Positions 34,560 to 43,805 of a DNA stretch of 64,000 bases are shown here, piece after piece. Origin of the DNA: CAYVKM01 sp964452045 (GTDB lineage: Bacteria; Calditrichota; Calditrichia; RBG-13-44-9); the NCBI GenBank assembly GCA_964452045.1, contig CAYVKM010000007.1, forward strand, positions 1 to 64,000. The letters run 5' to 3'. The notes beneath the pieces were generated by a model. It did no database searches. It was not told the DNA's origin and worked only from the letters and a program-made list of their open reading frames with translations. The translations under genes and the position numbers were made by a program. The stretch's first letter is position 1. Every line of letters begins with the position of its first letter.

Positions 34560-35201
34560 CTATTGAATTATATTCTTAATGTCGCTGAAAATATCCACGA
34601 TTTCTTTTTCACCGTCCACTTGAAAAAAATTCCCTTTCTGCTGATAAAATTCGATAAGTGGTTTTGTCTGGTTTTTATAGACCTCCAGTCGCTTCTTTAT
34701 GGTTTCCTCTTTGTCATCATCCCGTTGAATTATCTTCCCCCCGCACACCTTACAAATATTATCGGGTGGCGGTGGATTCAGATTTAAATTATAATCCTTA
34801 CCACAGTTGGAACATATTCTGCGGCTGGTGAGTCTTCGAATAATGGTTTTCTCCTCCACATGAATTTCAATCACTTTTAAATCTTCTATGTGCAAATTTT
34901 GCAATATTTGCTCCAATCCTTCTGCCTGGAGGATGGTTCTGGGAAATCCATCAAGGATAAATCCCAGCCGGCAATCCTTGCGGGTTAGTCTCTCAGCCAC
35001 CATTTCTAAAATAATGTCGTCCGAAACCAGTTGACCTTGGTCCATAGTGGATTTTGCCTTTTTACCTAAATCGGTCTTTTCATTAACATGTTGCCGCAGT
35101 ATCTCGCCGGTGGAAATTTGTGGTATGTGGTATTTTTTCATTATTTTTTTTGCCTGGGTACCCTTTCCCGCACCAGGTGCTCCCAATAGGATTAAATACA
35201 T
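34560..35201 (-). CDS. adk: Adenylate kinase with zinc-type lid
   Basis: A 213-residue adenylate kinase. The start is taken at 35201 because AGGAG lies 8 bases upstream and the protein then begins MYLILLGAPGAGKGTQ; an in-frame ATG at 35240 would only add 13 unrelated residues. Motifs are the P-loop GAPGAGKGT, GFILDGFPRT and RRLTSRR. The lid has four cysteines (ICSNCGKDY and ICKVCGGK), the zinc-binding form. It converts ATP and AMP to two ADP. It is the first gene of the minus-strand cluster, 16 bases before the lipoprotein gene. Confidence 0.95.
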   Translation of the reverse strand: MYLILLGAPGAGKGTQAKKIMKKYHIPQISTGEILRQHVNEKTDLGKKAKSTMDQGQLVSDDIILEMVAERLTRKDCRLGFILDGFPRTILQAEGLEQILQNLHIEDLKVIEIHVEEKTIIRRLTSRRICSNCGKDYNLNLNPPPPDNICKVCGGKIIQRDDDKEETIKKRLEVYKNQTKPLIEFYQQKGNFFQVDGEKEIVDIFSDIKNIIQ

Positions 35202-35531
35202 AAATTTGTCTCCTTTGACATTTGAGTTCAGATTGGACAAGTACCTTTCGCTATCAGATCCACATTAATATAATGGGATTGAAACAGCAAAAGAATACAA
35301 AAAATATTCGTTTTTGGCCGAATATTAAAAGGTATTCTTTCATTTTCAGATTCGGGGTGTACTGAATTGATTTTGTAAAAATAATGCACACTTTTTGGAA
35401 AATGTTCCCTTTTAGATTTTAACGATTTTTTACTCAGGTAACCATTGACACTCCATACTATCTGTTTTGAGACATCGATCCTTTCTGGCAGGTTATTTGC
35501 CCAATAAAATTGATTTTAGATTTTGGAGCTT
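35202..35531. other. Divergent intergenic region with nested palindrome
   Basis: This 330-base gap separates adk from the T9SS cargo gene. It contains a nested inverted repeat at 35290-35340: outer 9-bp arms AAAGAATAC (35290-35298) and GTATTCTTT (35332-35340), inner 8-bp arms AATATTCG (35303-35310) and CGAATATT (35319-35326). No reading frame with a ribosome site, riboswitch or known operator was seen in the rest. Confidence 0.6.
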
Positions 35532-36416
35532 ATGAAATTTTCGCCGTATCTTTATATCATTCTGATCTTAGTGAGTGTACAGTTCTCATTTAGCCAGACC
35601 GATTCATTACGAATTCATTGGAATATTAATCCTGAACCGGACATGTGGGAGTACCGACTCTTTCGCTCGGTTAATAGTCTGACTAATTTTCAGATATCGC
35701 AGACTGTTTCTCATCCCGGTTCACTGGCGGTGGATAGAAACCAGATCTTTCCCGGAAATCTTTATGCTTATACACTTTGTGCGGTAGATTCGGCAGGGAA
35801 TCAATCCCAAAACTCAGATACAGTAAGTGTGGGTCTCCCCGAAATTGGCTGGACCCTGTCCGGCATTATTAGCGGAGAAACCACTTCTCTCGCCTTAAGC
35901 AGTTTTTTATCTGATCCGGATAATAATGTGAACCAGCTGCAATTGATTATTTCAAACGCAATTCATCTCACAGATACCATTGTTGATGGAAATTTACATA
36001 TCACTCCCGATCCGCTCAATTTTATTGGGGAAGCTCACATGGATTTGACGGTGAACGATCAGGCAGGTTTTTGGGATCAGGAAACTGGCATCACGCTATC
36101 TGTGATCCAGAAATCACCGGTCGGGATTATCGATTTAAATCTGGGTATTCCGACTGAATTTGAGTTGTCTCAAAATTATCCCAATCCATTTAACCCGGTA
36201 ACCCATATCAGGTTTGGTGTACCGAAGACTTCCCGGGTAAAGATAGAACTATATAACCTGTTAGGACAAAAGGTGGATACAATCCTGGAAAATATTTTAA
36301 CTTCGGGATATTATGTTGTGGATTATGATGCCAGCAGCCTTCCCAGTGGTATCTACCTCTATCGGCTGGAAGCTGATGGGTTTAGTGAAATTAAAAGAAT
36401 GATCCTGTTAAAATAA
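35532..36416 (+). CDS. Secreted T9SS cargo protein with FN3-like domain
   Basis: A 294-residue exported protein. The start is placed at ATG 35532 because it gives a clean signal peptide (MKFSPYLYIILILVSVQFSFSQ); the upstream TTG at 35523 would only add a few residues. Residues 25-105 are FN3-like (WNINPEPDMWEYRLFRS, YAYTLCAVDSAGN), and a second beta domain follows. Residues 215-294 are a type A T9SS sorting domain: QNYPNPFNPVTHIRF, ELYNLLGQKVD and SGIYLYRLEAD, ending KRMILLK. It should cross the outer membrane by T9SS and be attached or released. The ligand is unknown. Confidence 0.82.
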   Translation: MKFSPYLYIILILVSVQFSFSQTDSLRIHWNINPEPDMWEYRLFRSVNSLTNFQISQTVSHPGSLAVDRNQIFPGNLYAYTLCAVDSAGNQSQNSDTVSVGLPEIGWTLSGIISGETTSLALSSFLSDPDNNVNQLQLIISNAIHLTDTIVDGNLHITPDPLNFIGEAHMDLTVNDQAGFWDQETGITLSVIQKSPVGIIDLNLGIPTEFELSQNYPNPFNPVTHIRFGVPKTSRVKIELYNLLGQKVDTILENILTSGYYVVDYDASSLPSGIYLYRLEADGFSEIKRMILLK

Positions 36417-36566
36417 CCCTTTTAATCTGAATCCGAAAAGGATAGTCGGATAAAGTTTATATTTAATTGGTCGAGTGATCGTTTCCAGCCTCCTTCAAAT
36501 GCTTTCCTAAATATATCTATTTCAGTTTTAACCTTAAATTTGACTTTGCCTGGTAAAGCATATTAT

Positions 36567-37178
36567 TTAAAATGAAACAATTCCGGCATAGATTTGATAG
36601 CATCCAAAAAATGCCAGGGCTATTGCTGACACCAGGATCAACATCCGGGTGACCTTTGATCCGATATTCCGGGCAGCTGAAAAAAGTAAAATGGTGCCAA
36701 TAAATGTCAGAATCATGGTACTATAAAAACTGATTAATAAAATCAAACCATTTAACGGTTGTTCATTCCAGCCCTTCAGGAAAAGCGGACCCAGTACCAG
36801 ACTCCAGCCTAAATAAGGTCCGGGATTTAGTAGGTTCACCAGGGCAGCTCTGAACAGATTATTCTGACCGGATTTATTTTCAAATGTTAATTTTGGGTTA
36901 TAATTTTTCCAAGCTTTCCAGGCGATAAAAGCCAGATATAAAATAAAAATGCCCCCGGAGAACCGTAATACCTGAATGATCCAGACCGGAAGTTGAGTTA
37001 AAATTAATAGAACAAGTAAGGCAATTGGACCATCAGTTAATAATGGGGCAAATACCGCAGGTAAGGTACGCCGGAAACCCTGAGAAAGACTAATGGAAAA
37101 CAGGTAAGTAATAAACGGGCCCGGCATAATCGCTGAGGAGAATCCATAAGTTATTCCAAAAATCAGATAGAAGAACAT
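36567..37178 (-). CDS. LysE/RhtB family exporter
   Basis: A 203-residue membrane protein with six predicted helices. The N-terminal SSAIMPGPFITYLFSISLSQGF matches the LysE/RhtB signature (G-x-x-x-G-P-x-P-G-P type), and VNLLNPGPYLGWSLVLGPL is the second conserved region (N-P-x). LysE-type proteins export amino acids such as lysine or threonine. It stands alone between two rightward T9SS cargo genes. Substrate unknown. Confidence 0.82.
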   Translation of the reverse strand: MFFYLIFGITYGFSSAIMPGPFITYLFSISLSQGFRRTLPAVFAPLLTDGPIALLVLLILTQLPVWIIQVLRFSGGIFILYLAFIAWKAWKNYNPKLTFENKSGQNNLFRAALVNLLNPGPYLGWSLVLGPLFLKGWNEQPLNGLILLISFYSTMILTFIGTILLFSAARNIGSKVTRMLILVSAIALAFFGCYQIYAGIVSF

Positions 37179-37343
37179 ATCACCCGGAGATTTTAATTAT
37201 CAAGATTTTAATATGCCTGACATCCTGGGACAAAAGATTTATTTAATTAAACTAGATAATTGCTATTCCAGGTATTGACTCGAACCAAACTATTGTGTAT
37301 TTTCACTTCAATCTTTTACATCAACTTAACCAAAGGGAAAGGT

Positions 37344-40300
37344 ATGAGAACAACGGTAAAATTTACAATAGTTTTTGTATTGATGGTTGCGGTATTTAAT
37401 GCTACTGCCCAAAAACCCAATAAAAACCGGCATTTGGAAATACTCCCAGATGAACAGGAGTCATTTGTACGATTTGACAATGGGAGGATCAGCAAAGAAA
37501 CCAGCGTGCCATTGGCCCTGTACCGGGTGGATTATCCGGTGAAGGCCGGTTCACCGCAAGAAATGGCGGAAAAATATTTAAGGGAAAATTCCCGGATACT
37601 CAAGATAAAGAGAGATCTCTCCGATCTCCAAATCTCATCCGTCAGGGAGACTCCGGGGGGGTACCATATTCGATTTAAACAATCTTTCCAGGGTTATCCG
37701 GTTTATAATGGCGATATTGTGGTTAATCTGGATCGCGATAATCGGGTTAATTTTGTAATGAATGGGTATAAACCGATCCTTCGACTGACGGGGACAACCC
37801 CCCAAATCACCCCGGATAGGGCAGAACAAATAGCCATGGACTACCTGCAGATAAAGGGCAGACTAAATTATCAGAAAAAGGAAACTGTGATATTTTATAG
37901 CAAGGGTGTCACCCGGTTAGCCCACAAAATAACCCTGGTTCCGGCGGAGGATGTTTTTGGCGATTGGGAAATTTTAGTGGATGCAGTGAGTGGAGAAATT
38001 TTTAAGGTGAAGGATAACGCCTGCTATCTTTCACCAACAACCGGAATGGGAAAAGTATTCGATCCGGATCCCCTGACCCATGCCCGGGCAGTATATCAGT
38101 CAGGCGGTCAGTTTGGAGATAATAATGACAACGATACGGATTCCCTGTTAGCCCACATTGTCTGGCGGGAATTGCCGGATATAGAATTCTACAATAATCA
38201 ATATCATCTGGAAGGCCCGTATGCTTCCATCCAGGATTTTGAGTCCCCGTTCAAAGGTTTGTTCAGTCAACCAGACAGCGTGTGGGATTTTACCCGAAGC
38301 CCGGATGCCTTTGAGGCGGTTAATGCATATTTTCATGTGGATCAATCTATGCGCTATATCAACGATACCCTGGGTTTTGTGCTGATGCCATTTCAATATT
38401 CAGGTGGAGTGCATTTTGATCCGCATGGATTAAACGGTGACGATAATTCCCATTACATCCCCTCGACCGGTCAGGTGGCCTGGGGTGAAGGCGGAGTGGA
38501 TGATGCGGAAGATCCGGACGTTTTGCTCCACGAATTAGGACACGGGATTCACGATTGGATTACCAATGGCCAGCTCTCTCAGGTGGACGGATTAAGCGAA
38601 GGCTGCGGAGATTACTGGGCCACTTCCTATAATCGGAGCAGGGGATACTGGACACCCACTGATCCCCAATACAATTGGGTATTCCATTGGGATGGACATA
38701 ATGAATTCTGGGCGGGTCGGATAACTAATTACACCGCGACTTATCCCGGTGGATTGGTCGGTGTGATCCATACCGATGGACAGATTTGGGCGTCAACCCT
38801 GATGCAGATCTGGGATGATATTGGTCGGCGAGCCACCGATGAAAATTTTCTGGAGGCGCTTTCCATGCTGAATGGCGGATCAAATCAACAGGATGCTGCA
38901 CAGGCCTTTGTGCAGGCAGATGTCAATTTACATGGTGGTGCCAATTTAACCGCCATCGAACACTGGTTTACCTTGCGGGGTTATAATGTGACCATACCTC
39001 TAGTTGGACCGGCGGCCCCCACGAATTTTACTGCCTACAGTGATTACCAGACTCCAACCTCCATTCATCTGCTGTGGGAAGATCCCACTCAACTGGCAAA
39101 CGGGAATCCGATGCTGGCCTCAGAATTTCATAATCTGTTGGAACGGGATGGCGTGGTGATTGATACCATCGCTGGTGGTACAGAAGATTACACTGATGCT
39201 GGTTTGGTTGATGGTCAGGAATACCATTACACCATTTATGCCAGACTGGATAGTCTTCAGATTATAAGTCCGGTTGTGGAAGTTTCCTGGATTGCCGGTG
39301 GTTCACCCATTCCAACCGCACCTTTGGATGTAGCTATTACCAATATGGGCACTCAGGTCAAGCTCAGCTGGACCAATAATACTGCCAATGTAGATGGCAC
39401 ACCGATGGATGATTTCAACGGATTAAATTTATACCGCGATAGTATGCTGGTAGTCACCCTGACCCGGACACCTGCGGATACCGGTCTTTCGGACTCTACA
39501 TTCTATATGAATACTGTCTTCGGCTTTCACAGCTGGTTTTTCACCACGATTGATAATGAAAATCCACAGAATGAGAGCGATCCGTCCGAGGCGGTAATTA
39601 CCCCGCTTAATGCCCCCATAGGAGAGGTATTTTCAGTAGCCGGAAGCCCTAATCCAGTGTACTGGTCTAACGACGATGCAGAAATCAATGATATGGCTTT
39701 GAATCCTCCATCCGGTTCCCTCTCGTTGAATTTTAATGGGAAACCCGATGGCGGTGATCAGGTAGATCTCCATCCGGTTGATCTTTCCGGACAACAGGGA
39801 TCGGGTGTGGTGTTATCCTACTTTTACCAGCCGGAAGGTCAGAGTAATGCCCCGGAACCCGGGGACAGCCTGATGGTCTTTTTCCGGAACGATCTGGGAA
39901 ATTGGGTGAAAGTAATGGCCTATCCCGGAACAGGGATTCAACCATTCCAGCAGGAAACGATAGATTTGGATACAGCACCAAACGGTGGTGGTACGTACTT
40001 CCATAGCCAGTTTCAGGTTCGTTTCCGGAATATCGGGTCACCCAGTTTATTTAGTCCCAACGATGATTGGTTTATTGATAACGTGTTTCTGGGTGTCGCG
40101 GCTCCGCTGATTACATCTTCTGCGGATACCGTCCTGTTCGATACCACCAAGGTGGACAGCACCTCCATTTTGGAACTGGAAATTGATAATGCCGGAATTA
40201 CTTCGTTGAATGTTACGGATATTATCTCTACCAACCCGGATTTCTCGGTAAATCTGACTTTCTTTACTCTGGCAGCCGGAATGGGTCAGATGATTAATGT

Positions 40301-40721
40301 TTCTTTTACCCCCACGCAGGCCGGGATCAGAGAAGGATTGATTCGAATTGTTAGTAATGATCCGATTCGTGATACTCTGGATGTGTATGTGAGAGGTATC
40401 GGGGAAGGCATTACCGGCATCGGACAGAAACTTGGTATTCTGACAAAATATGCGGTCTCTCAAAATTATCCCAATCCGTTTAATCCTAGCACGACCATTT
40501 ACTACGAATTACCCCGCTCAAGCAAGGTTAACCTGGAAGTATATAATCTGCTCGGTCAAAATGTAAGAATACTGATCAATGCCCGCCAGGAAGCCGGGCG
40601 ACACCAGGTTGTCTGGGACGGGGAAAATGATTTCGGTTTACCGGTTGCCAGTGGTATATACATTTACCGTTTTCAGGCCGGTAATTATTCAAAAATAATG
40701 AAGATGATTTTGATGAAATAA
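37344..40721 (+). CDS. Secreted M36-like (fungalysin/thermolysin-fold) metalloprotease with T9SS tail
   Basis: A 1125-residue exported protease. The start is set at ATG 37344, which has AGGGAAAGG before it and begins a signal peptide (MRTTVKFTIVFVLMVAVFNATAQ); an upstream TTG at 37260 is less likely. An FTP/PepSY-type inhibitory propeptide covers about 50-220. The catalytic domain has HELGH (His396, Glu397, His400) and LSEGCGDYW with Glu419 as third zinc ligand, the gluzincin spacing of M4/M36. Two FN3-like domains (about 555-740), a jelly-roll-like domain and an ASPM/choice-of-anchor-like repeat (about 925-1025) follow. The last 80 residues are a T9SS sorting domain (SQNYPNPFNPSTTIYYELP). 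The final 113 coding bases are shared exactly with the next gene's tail. Confidence 0.88.
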   Translation: MRTTVKFTIVFVLMVAVFNATAQKPNKNRHLEILPDEQESFVRFDNGRISKETSVPLALYRVDYPVKAGSPQEMAEKYLRENSRILKIKRDLSDLQISSVRETPGGYHIRFKQSFQGYPVYNGDIVVNLDRDNRVNFVMNGYKPILRLTGTTPQITPDRAEQIAMDYLQIKGRLNYQKKETVIFYSKGVTRLAHKITLVPAEDVFGDWEILVDAVSGEIFKVKDNACYLSPTTGMGKVFDPDPLTHARAVYQSGGQFGDNNDNDTDSLLAHIVWRELPDIEFYNNQYHLEGPYASIQDFESPFKGLFSQPDSVWDFTRSPDAFEAVNAYFHVDQSMRYINDTLGFVLMPFQYSGGVHFDPHGLNGDDNSHYIPSTGQVAWGEGGVDDAEDPDVLLHELGHGIHDWITNGQLSQVDGLSEGCGDYWATSYNRSRGYWTPTDPQYNWVFHWDGHNEFWAGRITNYTATYPGGLVGVIHTDGQIWASTLMQIWDDIGRRATDENFLEALSMLNGGSNQQDAAQAFVQADVNLHGGANLTAIEHWFTLRGYNVTIPLVGPAAPTNFTAYSDYQTPTSIHLLWEDPTQLANGNPMLASEFHNLLERDGVVIDTIAGGTEDYTDAGLVDGQEYHYTIYARLDSLQIISPVVEVSWIAGGSPIPTAPLDVAITNMGTQVKLSWTNNTANVDGTPMDDFNGLNLYRDSMLVVTLTRTPADTGLSDSTFYMNTVFGFHSWFFTTIDNENPQNESDPSEAVITPLNAPIGEVFSVAGSPNPVYWSNDDAEINDMALNPPSGSLSLNFNGKPDGGDQVDLHPVDLSGQQGSGVVLSYFYQPEGQSNAPEPGDSLMVFFRNDLGNWVKVMAYPGTGIQPFQQETIDLDTAPNGGGTYFHSQFQVRFRNIGSPSLFSPNDDWFIDNVFLGVAAPLITSSADTVLFDTTKVDSTSILELEIDNAGITSLNVTDIISTNPDFSVNLTFFTLAAGMGQMINVSFTPTQAGIREGLIRIVSNDPIRDTLDVYVRGIGEGITGIGQKLGILTKYAVSQNYPNPFNPSTTIYYELPRSSKVNLEVYNLLGQNVRILINARQEAGRHQVVWDGENDFGLPVASGIYIYRFQAGNYSKIMKMILMK

Positions 40722-42052
40722 AAAATCAAAAAGAATCATTATTAAATGAAATTTCCTTTACGGCTCTTTATTATCGGGTTAATAATAATTTTTCCAAAGA
40801 GCTATTTTGCGCAACAATTTGGCCCGGAGATAATAATAGATGAAAACAATGTATTTGAGCCAATACCTGCCATAGACATTGATTCACAGGGAAATATAGG
40901 TATAATATGGTGGAATAAAAGCATTTCAACTGATAGTATCAAATTTATAAAATCCTATGATGGAGGGGTAACTTTTAGTGGCGCAAGAATTGTCGACACC
41001 CTTCCTTATAATCCCGATGCCGGTATTCCAGAAACACACCTAATACGCTTTGATGAATATGATAATCCCATTGTTTTTTATGAAAGATGGTCGTTTCCTT
41101 TTTCTTATTTCCATTTTAGCAAGAAATCGATGGATGGTGGTAATAGCTTCCCATCGCAAAGATATTCATTTCTTAGCAGAAATTGGCATGTTGAATTTCT
41201 GAATGTTGGTTCAGATACTTCCTTTTTAGCATATAGCACCTACTCAACCAGAAATGTAATGGTAAAAAGAAGTGTAAATGGGGGTGTCAATTATAGTGAT
41301 TCAACCCTGTTATATACCGGCAATGGCGAACCCTTTAATATTGCTTTAGCTAAATGCTTTAATGCTGATATTTTATGTTTCTATTCACGTTATGATGAAG
41401 TTAATTATAATCGCTCCGCAGATTTAGGATTAACTTTTTCCAATAACATCCCTTTAGAAAGTCCTTATGAGATTCAGGGCATGGGTGATGTAAAATCTTA
41501 CCAAGATAAATTATTCAATGTATATGTTGCTACCATTGATACCCCGGAATATTCAAGAAAAATTGTATTTGACAAATCTGAAGATAATGGATATACCTAC
41601 GGAAATAACATCGTACTTCATGATTGGGGAGATGCAGGAATTTACGCAAATATTAATCTACAAATGGTTTTTAATCCGAATGTAGGGATATGTATACTTT
41701 GGACAGATTATTTAGGAGCTATAACAGAGAAAACATGGCTGCTGTATTCTGATGATTTTGGAGAAACTTTTTATCCTCCCATTCTTGTGACTGAAGGTAA
41801 GCAATGGACAACAAAAAGAGCAATGGCAGTTTCAGATTCAGGAGATGTATATGTCACATATTTTAATTGTCAAACAAATAAAATAGTTCTTCGTAAAGCA
41901 AAGTTACCAGTTTTAACTGCCATTAGTTCGAGTAATGTCAAATTTCCGGAAGATGTTTTATTGATTGGTAATTATCCCAATCCATTTAATCCCGCCACCA
42001 CGATTTATTATGAACTACCAAATGCCAGTAAGGTTAAACTGGAAGTCTATAA
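40609..42052 (+). repeat. Long direct repeat, copy 1 (1444 bp)
   Basis: This stretch matches 42115-43558 at an offset of exactly 1506 bases with no difference seen by eye. It starts inside the sorting-tail code of the metalloprotease gene, spans the intergenic bases and nearly all of the first propeller gene, and ends inside that gene's own sorting-tail code. A 62-base non-identical stretch (42053-42114) separates it from copy 2. Confidence 0.92.
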
Positions 42053-42227
42053 CCTTTTGGGTCAAAATGTTCGAACATTGATCAATGTTCGACAGGAAGC
42101 CGGACGACACCAAATTGTCTGGGACGGGGAAAATGATTTCGGTTTACCGGTTGCCAGTGGTATATACATTTACCGTTTTCAGGCCGGTAATTATTCAAAA
42201 ATAATGAAGATGATTTTGATGAAATAA
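40746..42227 (+). CDS. Secreted Asp-box (BNR-type) propeller protein with T9SS tail, copy 1
   Basis: A 493-residue exported protein. The signal peptide covers residues 1-22 (ends SYFAQ). The body has at least six Asp-box motifs of the S-x-D-x-G-x-T-F kind: SYDGGVTFS, SMDGGNSF, SVNGGVNYS, SADLGLTFS, SEDNGYTYG and SDDFGETF. These mark a six-bladed propeller of the sialidase superfamily. Sialidase Arg-triad residues were not identified, so an enzymatic role is not claimed. The last 80 residues are a T9SS sorting domain. The code is visibly more AT-rich than the metalloprotease gene before it. Residues 1-435 are identical to the next gene; they differ only in the tail. Confidence 0.85.
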   Translation: MKFPLRLFIIGLIIIFPKSYFAQQFGPEIIIDENNVFEPIPAIDIDSQGNIGIIWWNKSISTDSIKFIKSYDGGVTFSGARIVDTLPYNPDAGIPETHLIRFDEYDNPIVFYERWSFPFSYFHFSKKSMDGGNSFPSQRYSFLSRNWHVEFLNVGSDTSFLAYSTYSTRNVMVKRSVNGGVNYSDSTLLYTGNGEPFNIALAKCFNADILCFYSRYDEVNYNRSADLGLTFSNNIPLESPYEIQGMGDVKSYQDKLFNVYVATIDTPEYSRKIVFDKSEDNGYTYGNNIVLHDWGDAGIYANINLQMVFNPNVGICILWTDYLGAITEKTWLLYSDDFGETFYPPILVTEGKQWTTKRAMAVSDSGDVYVTYFNCQTNKIVLRKAKLPVLTAISSSNVKFPEDVLLIGNYPNPFNPATTIYYELPNASKVKLEVYNLLGQNVRTLINVRQEAGRHQIVWDGENDFGLPVASGIYIYRFQAGNYSKIMKMILMK

Positions 42228-43558
42228 AAAATCAAAAAGAATCATTATTAAATGAAATTTCCTTTACGGCTCTTTATTATCGGGTTAATAATAATTTTTC
42301 CAAAGAGCTATTTTGCGCAACAATTTGGCCCGGAGATAATAATAGATGAAAACAATGTATTTGAGCCAATACCTGCCATAGACATTGATTCACAGGGAAA
42401 TATAGGTATAATATGGTGGAATAAAAGCATTTCAACTGATAGTATCAAATTTATAAAATCCTATGATGGAGGGGTAACTTTTAGTGGCGCAAGAATTGTC
42501 GACACCCTTCCTTATAATCCCGATGCCGGTATTCCAGAAACACACCTAATACGCTTTGATGAATATGATAATCCCATTGTTTTTTATGAAAGATGGTCGT
42601 TTCCTTTTTCTTATTTCCATTTTAGCAAGAAATCGATGGATGGTGGTAATAGCTTCCCATCGCAAAGATATTCATTTCTTAGCAGAAATTGGCATGTTGA
42701 ATTTCTGAATGTTGGTTCAGATACTTCCTTTTTAGCATATAGCACCTACTCAACCAGAAATGTAATGGTAAAAAGAAGTGTAAATGGGGGTGTCAATTAT
42801 AGTGATTCAACCCTGTTATATACCGGCAATGGCGAACCCTTTAATATTGCTTTAGCTAAATGCTTTAATGCTGATATTTTATGTTTCTATTCACGTTATG
42901 ATGAAGTTAATTATAATCGCTCCGCAGATTTAGGATTAACTTTTTCCAATAACATCCCTTTAGAAAGTCCTTATGAGATTCAGGGCATGGGTGATGTAAA
43001 ATCTTACCAAGATAAATTATTCAATGTATATGTTGCTACCATTGATACCCCGGAATATTCAAGAAAAATTGTATTTGACAAATCTGAAGATAATGGATAT
43101 ACCTACGGAAATAACATCGTACTTCATGATTGGGGAGATGCAGGAATTTACGCAAATATTAATCTACAAATGGTTTTTAATCCGAATGTAGGGATATGTA
43201 TACTTTGGACAGATTATTTAGGAGCTATAACAGAGAAAACATGGCTGCTGTATTCTGATGATTTTGGAGAAACTTTTTATCCTCCCATTCTTGTGACTGA
43301 AGGTAAGCAATGGACAACAAAAAGAGCAATGGCAGTTTCAGATTCAGGAGATGTATATGTCACATATTTTAATTGTCAAACAAATAAAATAGTTCTTCGT
43401 AAAGCAAAGTTACCAGTTTTAACTGCCATTAGTTCGAGTAATGTCAAATTTCCGGAAGATGTTTTATTGATTGGTAATTATCCCAATCCATTTAATCCCG
43501 CCACCACGATTTATTATGAACTACCAAATGCCAGTAAGGTTAAACTGGAAGTCTATAA
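42115..43558 (+). repeat. Long direct repeat, copy 2 (1444 bp)
   Basis: Second copy of 40609-42052. It begins in the sorting-tail code of the first propeller gene and ends in that of the second. The repeat unit including the 62-base spacer is 1506 bases, a multiple of three. Confidence 0.92.
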
Positions 43559-43733
43559 TCTGCTCGGGCAAAATTTAAGAACGCTGATCAATGCCCGGCA
43601 GGAAGCCGGTCGGCGCCAGGTCGTCTGGGACGGTAAAAATGATTTAGGTTTGTCGGTTGCCAGCGGCATATACATTTACCGGTTCCAGGCCGGCAATTAT
43701 TCAAAAATAATGAAAATGATTTTGATGAAATAA
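42252..43733 (+). CDS. Secreted Asp-box propeller protein with T9SS tail, copy 2
   Basis: A 493-residue near-twin of the preceding gene: the signal peptide, six Asp-box propeller motifs and start of the sorting domain are the same. The last 58 residues differ at eight positions, including LGQNLRTLINA for LGQNVRTLINV and WDGKNDLGLSV for WDGENDFGLPV. The tail DNA is closer in places to that of the metalloprotease gene (for example in the AATCTGCTCGG stretch), which points to recombination among sorting-tail codes. It is followed by a strong terminator. Both copies should be exported by T9SS to the cell surface; the ligand is unknown. Confidence 0.85.
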   Translation: MKFPLRLFIIGLIIIFPKSYFAQQFGPEIIIDENNVFEPIPAIDIDSQGNIGIIWWNKSISTDSIKFIKSYDGGVTFSGARIVDTLPYNPDAGIPETHLIRFDEYDNPIVFYERWSFPFSYFHFSKKSMDGGNSFPSQRYSFLSRNWHVEFLNVGSDTSFLAYSTYSTRNVMVKRSVNGGVNYSDSTLLYTGNGEPFNIALAKCFNADILCFYSRYDEVNYNRSADLGLTFSNNIPLESPYEIQGMGDVKSYQDKLFNVYVATIDTPEYSRKIVFDKSEDNGYTYGNNIVLHDWGDAGIYANINLQMVFNPNVGICILWTDYLGAITEKTWLLYSDDFGETFYPPILVTEGKQWTTKRAMAVSDSGDVYVTYFNCQTNKIVLRKAKLPVLTAISSSNVKFPEDVLLIGNYPNPFNPATTIYYELPNASKVKLEVYNLLGQNLRTLINARQEAGRRQVVWDGKNDLGLSVASGIYIYRFQAGNYSKIMKMILMK

Positions 43734-43750
43734 ATTGACTGGTTCGATAG

Positions 43751-43783
43751 AAAAGCCCCTGAAAATTAACAGGGGCTTTTTTA
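43751..43783. terminator. Bidirectional rho-independent terminator
   Basis: The stem AGCCCCTG (43754-43761) and CAGGGGCT (43770-43777) has an 8-base loop, an A-run on the left and a T-run on the right. It separates the convergent propeller gene and hexapeptide-transferase gene. Confidence 0.93.
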
Positions 43784-43805
43784 TTGTTGTCGTTTTCGCG
43801 AAGAA

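Noticed and set aside
37260..37343. TTG-initiated N-terminal extension of the metalloprotease
   Set aside because: The ATG at 37344 has a good ribosome site and begins a clean signal peptide; the extension would place 28 odd residues before it.
40746..43733. Sialidase activity of the Asp-box propeller proteins
   Set aside because: Asp-boxes only mark the fold; the arginine triad and other catalytic residues were not identified.
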